Shown here one piece after another: positions 32,137 through 37,390 of a DNA stretch of 37,390 nucleotides. The notes under the pieces were generated by a model. That model was not told the DNA's origin, did not search any database, and saw nothing but the letters and a program-made list of their open reading frames with translations. The stretch comes from Oscillospiraceae bacterium (GTDB lineage Bacteria; Bacillota; Clostridia; Oscillospirales; Acutalibacteraceae), in the NCBI GenBank assembly GCA_022508705.1, contig JAFLUO010000001.1, positions 1 through 37,390 of the forward strand, given 5' to 3'. Both the position numbers and the translations under genes were made by a program. Every line of letters starts with the position of its first letter. Position 1 is the stretch's first letter.

Positions 32137-34776
32137 ATGGAATGGACAGGACTTAATGAACTAAGAGAAAAATATTTATCGTTTTTTGAAAGCAAGGGGC
32201 ATTTGCGCCTTGACAGTTTTTCTCTTATCCCTAACAATGACAAGAGCTTGTTACTTATAAATTCGGGCATGGCTCCCATGAAAAAATACTTTACAGGTGA
32301 AATAACACCACCAAGAAAGCGTGTTACCACCTGCCAGAAATGTATCAGAACTCCCGATATTGAAAATGTTGGTAAGACTGCACGCCACGGCACTTATTTT
32401 GAAATGCTCGGCAATTTCTCATTCGGCGATTATTTTAAAAAAGAGGTAATCCCGTGGGCATGGGAATTTTTTACCGAGGTTTTGGAAATAGATCCTGAAA
32501 AGCTTTATATCACGGTTTATGAAGAGGACGACGAGGCATACGATATCTGGACAAAGGACGTAGGCGTTGACCCGTCTCACGTTTACCGTATGGGCAAAGC
32601 GGACAACTTCTGGGAGCACGGCGCAGGCCCTTGCGGTCCTTGCTCTGAAATTCACTATGACCGCGGTGAAGAATACGGCTGCGGTAAGCCCGACTGTAAA
32701 GTCGGCTGTGACTGCGACAGATATATGGAAGTTTGGAACCTTGTTTTCACTCAGTTTGATAACGACGGAAATAATAATTATTCACGTCTTGCAAACCCCA
32801 ATATTGATACGGGTATGGGTCTTGAAAGACTTGCCTGCATTTCTCAGGGTGTTGACAATCTTTTTGAGGTTGACACCGTTCAGAATATCATGAAGCATAT
32901 TATGAAGATAGCAAACGTTGAATATCATAAGGACCCCGTAAAGGATATTTCTCTCCGTGTTATCACAGACCATATCAGAAGCACTACTATGATGATCGGC
33001 GACGGTGTTATGCCGTCAAATGAGGGCAGGGGTTATGTTTTACGCCGCCTTCTTCGCCGTGCGGCACGCCACGGAAGATTACTCGGTATTGACCGCCCGT
33101 TCCTTGCTGAGGTTTGCGAGACTGTTATAAAAGAAAATGCAGGTGCATATCCGAATCTTCTTGAAAAGAAAGATTTCATTATAAAGGTAATTTCCATTGA
33201 AGAAGAAAATTTCTATAAAACCATTGATTCAGGTCTTCAGATACTTGAAAAAATGATTGCTGAGAGCGACGGCGTTTGCCTGTCGGGTGAAGATGCGTTC
33301 AAGCTTTCAGACACCTTTGGTTTCCCAATTGACCTTACAAAAGAAATTCTTGAAGAGAGAAAAATGGCGGTTGATGAGGAAAAATTCCGTGAACTCGTTA
33401 AAGAACAGCATGACAGAGCAAGAAATGCCCGTAAAGATGCAGGCAAAGAGGCTTGGGTAGGTTCTGAAAACGCTACAAAGGACATGCCCGCAACGACCTT
33501 TTTAGGCTATAACGAATATTCCTGCAATGCAAAAATCACCGCAATTATTGCTGACAGCAGTAAGGTGGATTTCGTTTCAAACGGAGACAATGCTACAATA
33601 GTTCTTGACAGCACCGTATTTTACGGCGAGGGCGGCGGACAAGTCGGAGATATAGGCAAAATAACTGCCGACGGCTCAGTCTTCACGGTAACCTCAACCA
33701 CGAAAACCGCTGAGGGTGTTTTCCTTCATCACGGATATGTGAGCGATGGGGAGAGCATTTCAGTTCAGTCAGAGGCTTTGGCAGAAATTGATACAGACAA
33801 CAGAAAGTCAATTATGAGAAACCATACCTCTGCGCATATTTTGCAGGCAACCTTGAGAAAACTCCTCGGCACACACGTTGAGCAGGCAGGTCAGCTTGTA
33901 AATGCAGAGGAAATGAGATTTGACTTTTCACATTTCTCCGCTCTCACATCCGAAGAGCTTAAAGCAGTTGAAAACGGAGTAAATAACGTTATTTTTGCAT
34001 CTATGCCCGTTGCGACTGATGAAATGAATATTGAAGAGGCTAAAAAGCAGGGTGCAATGGCTCTTTTCAGCGAAAAATACGGCGATGTTGTCCGTGTTGT
34101 AAAAATCGGAGATTATTCAACTGAGCTTTGCGGCGGCACTCATGTTAAGAATACGTCAGAAATCGGTCTTTTCAAAATTATTTCCGAGTCTTCGGTAGCG
34201 GCAGGGGTTAGAAGAATTACCGCTGTTACGGGCAAGGGCGTTCTTGAATATATAAACAAGAACAACGAACTCATTGCTAAAACTGCTGAGAATATGAAGC
34301 TTGCCAATACTGCCGACATTGCAAAGCGTGCGGCGGCTGTGGCAAGTGAGCTTAAAGATAAAGAAAAGGAAATCGCAAAGCTTAAAGATGAAATAAATGC
34401 GTTTAAGACATCGGAATTTGCGTCAAATGCAGTAGATGTTGATGGCGTAAAGCTTGTTGTATACTGCGCAGGTGAGGAATCTGCCGACAGTCTTAAATCC
34501 ATGGCTGCAAATGTATGTGATACAGAAGAAGCTGCTGTTGCTGTTATAGCAGGCACGAATCAGGAAAAAGGCACAGCGTCATTTGTTTGCGCTTGTAACA
34601 AGGCGGCAATCGCAAAGGGCGCTCATGCAGGTAATATCGTTCGTGAAGTGGCTAAGGTTGCAGACGGAAACGGCGGCGGCAAGCCTGACATGGCAATGGC
34701 AGGCGGCAAGAATCTTTCAAAGGTTGACGAGGCTCTTGCCAAAACCAATGATATACTGAAAAATCTTTTGAAATAA
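32137..34776 (+). CDS. alaS: Alanyl-tRNA synthetase
   Basis: This 879-residue protein has normal AlaS length. It charges tRNA-Ala and removes mischarged serine or glycine. The catalytic domain (about 1-360) shows the class II signature in NSGMAPMKKYF and TPRKRVTTCQKCIRTPDIENVG-type residues, FEMLGNFSFGDYFK, and GMGLERLA. The editing domain holds the zinc ligands in HTSAHILQATLRK (near 563) and CGGTHVKNTSEIG (near 665). A coiled-coil segment (near 725-765) precedes the C-Ala/DHHA1 domain, which has the GGGKPDMAMAGG glycine motif. AAGGTGA precedes the ATG. HIT and comEC follow closely, so alaS probably heads the operon. Confidence 0.98.
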   Translation: MEWTGLNELREKYLSFFESKGHLRLDSFSLIPNNDKSLLLINSGMAPMKKYFTGEITPPRKRVTTCQKCIRTPDIENVGKTARHGTYFEMLGNFSFGDYFKKEVIPWAWEFFTEVLEIDPEKLYITVYEEDDEAYDIWTKDVGVDPSHVYRMGKADNFWEHGAGPCGPCSEIHYDRGEEYGCGKPDCKVGCDCDRYMEVWNLVFTQFDNDGNNNYSRLANPNIDTGMGLERLACISQGVDNLFEVDTVQNIMKHIMKIANVEYHKDPVKDISLRVITDHIRSTTMMIGDGVMPSNEGRGYVLRRLLRRAARHGRLLGIDRPFLAEVCETVIKENAGAYPNLLEKKDFIIKVISIEEENFYKTIDSGLQILEKMIAESDGVCLSGEDAFKLSDTFGFPIDLTKEILEERKMAVDEEKFRELVKEQHDRARNARKDAGKEAWVGSENATKDMPATTFLGYNEYSCNAKITAIIADSSKVDFVSNGDNATIVLDSTVFYGEGGGQVGDIGKITADGSVFTVTSTTKTAEGVFLHHGYVSDGESISVQSEALAEIDTDNRKSIMRNHTSAHILQATLRKLLGTHVEQAGQLVNAEEMRFDFSHFSALTSEELKAVENGVNNVIFASMPVATDEMNIEEAKKQGAMALFSEKYGDVVRVVKIGDYSTELCGGTHVKNTSEIGLFKIISESSVAAGVRRITAVTGKGVLEYINKNNELIAKTAENMKLANTADIAKRAAAVASELKDKEKEIAKLKDEINAFKTSEFASNAVDVDGVKLVVYCAGEESADSLKSMAANVCDTEEAAVAVIAGTNQEKGTASFVCACNKAAIAKGAHAGNIVREVAKVADGNGGGKPDMAMAGGKNLSKVDEALAKTNDILKNLLK

Positions 34777-34792
34777 GGAGACAGTGCAGATT

Positions 34793-35128
34793 ATGGATTG
34801 CTTATTTTGTAAACTGATTGCAGGGGAAATCCCGTCAACAAAGATTTATGAGGATGAAAAGATCCTTTGCTTTAAAGATATTGCACCGCAGACAGATGTT
34901 CATTTGCTTGTAACTCCAAAAGAGCATATTTGCTGTGCCAATGCAATTACAAGTGAAAATTCAGGTATCGTTGCCTATATTTTCGAGAAAATTCCTGAAA
35001 TTGCAAAATCTGTGGGTGTTACTGATTACCGCATAATAAATAACTGCGGTGAGGGTGCAGGGCAAACGGTAAAGCATCTTCATTTTCACATTTTGAGCGG
35101 TCCTAACCTTAATGAAAAGTTGGTGTAA
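34793..35128 (+). CDS. HIT-family nucleotide-binding hydrolase
   Basis: I use the ATG at 34793 (MDCLFCKLIAGEIPS), the standard HIT start; a GTG nine bases earlier is only 3 bases from the AAGGAG site. The 111-residue protein has the histidine triad HLHFH near 98-102, preceded by GEGAGQTVKH, and the zinc-type CLFCK at the start. HIT proteins of this type (HinT/Hit) hydrolyse purine nucleoside phosphoramidates and aminoacyl-AMP. Following alaS by 16 bases, it could plausibly clear aminoacyl-adenylates, but that is inference. The comEC start is 4 bases past the stop. Confidence 0.93.
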   Translation: MDCLFCKLIAGEIPSTKIYEDEKILCFKDIAPQTDVHLLVTPKEHICCANAITSENSGIVAYIFEKIPEIAKSVGVTDYRIINNCGEGAGQTVKHLHFHILSGPNLNEKLV

Positions 35129-35131
35129 CTA

Positions 35132-37258
35132 ATGAAAAGACCGTTTGCGTTAATAGGAATAGTTTGCTTTATCGCATCGGTTATTTTGGGGTATTTCGGC
35201 GTTTTTACAGTCAGTGTCATTTGTTTTTCGGCACTGGCTGTATTTTTATTGTCTTTAATTTTAATTTCGCCCGCTTCAAAGAAAAGTTTTATTATTTACG
35301 CTTCTTTCGCCGTTGCGGCGGTTTCGGTTTCAATGCTATTTATTATGAAAGATATAGATTCTGTATCTGTTTATAATGATAATACCGTTGATTTTTCAGG
35401 AACTGTTACAAGCAGTGAATATTATTCTACATATGAGAAACTTGAAATCAAGGTAAACAATGTAAACGGTAAAAAAGAAAATTTTCGCATCACGGTTTAC
35501 AGTAATGAAAAGACAGGTCTTTCAGATGGCGATAAAATCTCAGCAAATGCAAAATTCACGCCCATAAACAATGACAAAAAGACAGAAAAATCGTTGCTTG
35601 CAGATAAAATTTATTTCAACGCCAATAATATGTCAGAGCTTACCGTTAAAGGTGAAAACATTTATTACAAAGCGGTTTATAAAATCAAGCATGCTTATAA
35701 AACCGCCGTTCAGTCATATCTTCCCAATGAATTGGGCGCAGTAGCTCTTGGAATGACAATAGGCGATAGAGACGGAATGAGCACATATTTGCGAAATTGC
35801 TTTAACTATTCGGGAACTGCTCATCTGCTTGTGGTTTCAGGTCTTCATTTAACTCTGTGGACTCTTATTATTTCAAATTTTATACCCGTTTTACGCAAAA
35901 GAAAGTTTTTGAATATGGCGGTAACGTCTGCCGTTATTATTTTGTATTTAGCGCTTACGGGTTTTTCTGTGTCGGTTGTACGGGCTGGCGTTATGCTTTT
36001 TATATTAAAATTTGCAAAACTTCTGAATAGAGATTTCGACAGTCTGAATGCCCTTGGATTTGCCATATCAATTTTGTTAATCAAAAATCCCTTTTCCGTA
36101 AATTCGGTTTCTCTTTTGCTCTCAATGGGTTCAACGCTCGGTCTTATTTTATTTGCAGGCAAAATTCACGATTTCATTTATAAAAGCAAGATAGGTAAAG
36201 TCATTACTAAATACTCATTCGGCAGACTTATTGCGGATTCCTTTGCAGTCAGCGTTTCCGTATCTGTGTTCACATTGCCCGTATTTATTCTGTTTTTTGA
36301 TATGTTCCCCGTGTTCTCTTTTATTTCAAATGTTTTCATCATAGATTTATCAACAGTTTTAATGGTTTTGTCAGTGCTCGGTGCGCTGGCGCATTTTTGC
36401 GGTATTTTCCCCATTGCAAAATGTCTTTTCTACTTTTCGGGACTGATTACAAGAATTATTGTTTTTTTAGCAGAAAAAATCGGAATGTTAAAGTATTCGA
36501 CAGTTGCGGTCTCTTCAAGATATTTCAAAGTTTTTCTATTATTTGCCGTTATAATATCGGTGATATTGCTTTTGATTTTAAGAAATCGGAAAAAAGCAAA
36601 AGCGGTAATTTTGTCAGCAGTTTTAATAACGGGATTTGTGTTTACGGTGTTTGTCAATGAAAATTTTGAAGCCGTTCACCCGTCGGTTGACATTTCGTTT
36701 AGTAATAACTGCGTGTGTGCCTTAGTTCGTGACGGATATGACAGCGTTTTTGTGGGCGCAAAAAGCCGAAACGCAAGCTACATTGCGGGTGATATGCTAA
36801 ACCGTCATAATCTTAAAACCATAGGGTGCATTTATGTAAGTAATACTGATGCTTACACCTTTGCCGACATTCAAAATATTACAAATGATTATCCGTCTGC
36901 ATCTTTTGCATTTGCAGGGAATATAGTACCGCTTTTAAAAACCGAAAACTGCAAAGAAAACGTAAAATCAATAACGCTTAATAACGCCATATCAATAAAT
37001 GCCTTATCAGAAAAATCAGTTATAATAACTTGCGGTGATGAGGATATTTTTATCTCTTGTGATAAATCAATGCAAAATCTATTGGAATTTAACGGAAAAT
37101 ATGATATAATTATTTTAAATACAGATGCCTTTGCTTCTTACGGTGAAGAGGCAGAAAATTATTTGAAAAGCGCACAGTCGCAAATAATTATTTTAGACAG
37201 CTCGCAAATCATTGTTTATCCAAATGCAAGAATAATTTACTATTTGGAGAGTTTTTAA
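35132..37258 (+). CDS. comEC: ComEC/Rec2-family DNA uptake channel protein with degenerate beta-lactamase tail
   Basis: This 708-residue protein has three parts. Helices and a small extracellular DUF4131-type OB-like domain occupy about 1-170. The competence channel domain (about 195-500) has the family signature GMTIGDRDGMSTYLRNCFNY followed by HLLVVSGLHLTL. A C-terminal domain (about 530-708) occupies the position of the metallo-beta-lactamase-like nuclease module. ComEC forms the inner-membrane channel for single-stranded DNA during transformation. In this copy the expected HxHxDH metal motif is replaced (YVSNTDAYTFADIQN region), so nuclease activity is unlikely. Its TAA overlaps the holA ATG (TAATG). 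Confidence 0.92.
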   Translation: MKRPFALIGIVCFIASVILGYFGVFTVSVICFSALAVFLLSLILISPASKKSFIIYASFAVAAVSVSMLFIMKDIDSVSVYNDNTVDFSGTVTSSEYYSTYEKLEIKVNNVNGKKENFRITVYSNEKTGLSDGDKISANAKFTPINNDKKTEKSLLADKIYFNANNMSELTVKGENIYYKAVYKIKHAYKTAVQSYLPNELGAVALGMTIGDRDGMSTYLRNCFNYSGTAHLLVVSGLHLTLWTLIISNFIPVLRKRKFLNMAVTSAVIILYLALTGFSVSVVRAGVMLFILKFAKLLNRDFDSLNALGFAISILLIKNPFSVNSVSLLLSMGSTLGLILFAGKIHDFIYKSKIGKVITKYSFGRLIADSFAVSVSVSVFTLPVFILFFDMFPVFSFISNVFIIDLSTVLMVLSVLGALAHFCGIFPIAKCLFYFSGLITRIIVFLAEKIGMLKYSTVAVSSRYFKVFLLFAVIISVILLLILRNRKKAKAVILSAVLITGFVFTVFVNENFEAVHPSVDISFSNNCVCALVRDGYDSVFVGAKSRNASYIAGDMLNRHNLKTIGCIYVSNTDAYTFADIQNITNDYPSASFAFAGNIVPLLKTENCKENVKSITLNNAISINALSEKSVIITCGDEDIFISCDKSMQNLLEFNGKYDIIILNTDAFASYGEEAENYLKSAQSQIIILDSSQIIVYPNARIIYYLESF

Positions 37259-37390
37259 TGGCACTTATTCGTGAAGAAGATTTAAAGAAACAAATCAAAG
37301 ACGGACAAATGAATAATTGCTATCTTTTCTTCGGAGACGAGGAGTATTTGAAGCAGTTTTATATAAAAAAAATATGCTCAAAATTCGTCA
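37258..37390 (+). CDS. holA: DNA polymerase III delta subunit, partial (5' end)
   Basis: Forty-four codons are visible before the window ends. The start overlaps the comEC stop as TAATG. MALIREEDLKKQIKDGQMNN then CYLFFGDEEYLKQFYIKKI match the N-terminus of HolA, with the Walker-A-like FFGDEEYL segment that opens the clamp-loader delta subunit. HolA opens the sliding clamp during replication. The comEC-holA order is common in Firmicutes and supports the call despite the short length. Confidence 0.9.
   Translation, partial: MALIREEDLKKQIKDGQMNNCYLFFGDEEYLKQFYIKKICSKFV

Overview
The window comes from a low-GC anaerobic Gram-positive bacterium, most likely a gut or rumen Clostridia (Oscillospiraceae/Ruminococcaceae-like). 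The evidence is strong AGGAGG-type ribosome sites, sigma-A promoters, two secreted proteins with type I dockerins, ferredoxin-dependent indolepyruvate oxidoreductase, a flavin-reductase/rubredoxin fusion, a cobalamin-dependent methionine synthase with a detached reactivation domain, and a conserved alaS-HIT-comEC-holA block. It looks chromosomal. I see no insertion sequence, phage, CRISPR array, tRNA or rRNA.

Layout. 1-2247 (-): membrane-anchored GH95 glycosidase, C-terminus outside the window. 2432-7423 (+): divergent 1663-residue secreted multi-Ig protein ending in a dockerin. 7498-8868 (+): unrecognised membrane protein. 8932-12226 (-): an XRE regulator with membrane helices and a zinc ribbon, a ZIP metal transporter, a second XRE regulator with six helices, and a small nitroreductase. 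12343-19667 (-): a six-gene aryl-acid operon read as acyl-CoA ligase, sodium:solute symporter, IorA, IorB, PaaK, tandem-ACT protein. A divergent amidohydrolase follows at 19775.

20863-24724 (+): the region I find most interesting. An ECF-like sigma factor is followed without a gap by a one-helix membrane protein that has a cytosolic helical domain and two extracellular Big_3 domains. A BspA-type leucine-rich-repeat protein with a dockerin starts 4 bases later. It reads as an envelope-sensing sigma/anti-sigma switch with its surface-protein target in the same operon. 24864-29528 (-): metF, MetH reactivation domain, metH and a YczE-like permease. 29683-30300 (+): flavin reductase-rubredoxin.

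30367-31900: a small XRE repressor diverges from a secreted, membrane-anchored protein. The space between them carries a perfect 18-bp palindrome and a 15/18 near copy flanking a good promoter. 32137-37390 (+): alaS, HIT hydrolase, comEC (with a degenerate metallo-beta-lactamase tail) and the start of holA.

Themes. Surface polysaccharide or adhesion functions are found in three places: GH95 with the Ig-dockerin protein, the sigma-controlled LRR-dockerin, and the XRE-controlled surface protein. Anaerobic one-carbon, amino-acid and aryl-acid metabolism fills much of the remainder. The two dockerins closely resemble each other, so both proteins may dock to one cohesin scaffold encoded elsewhere.
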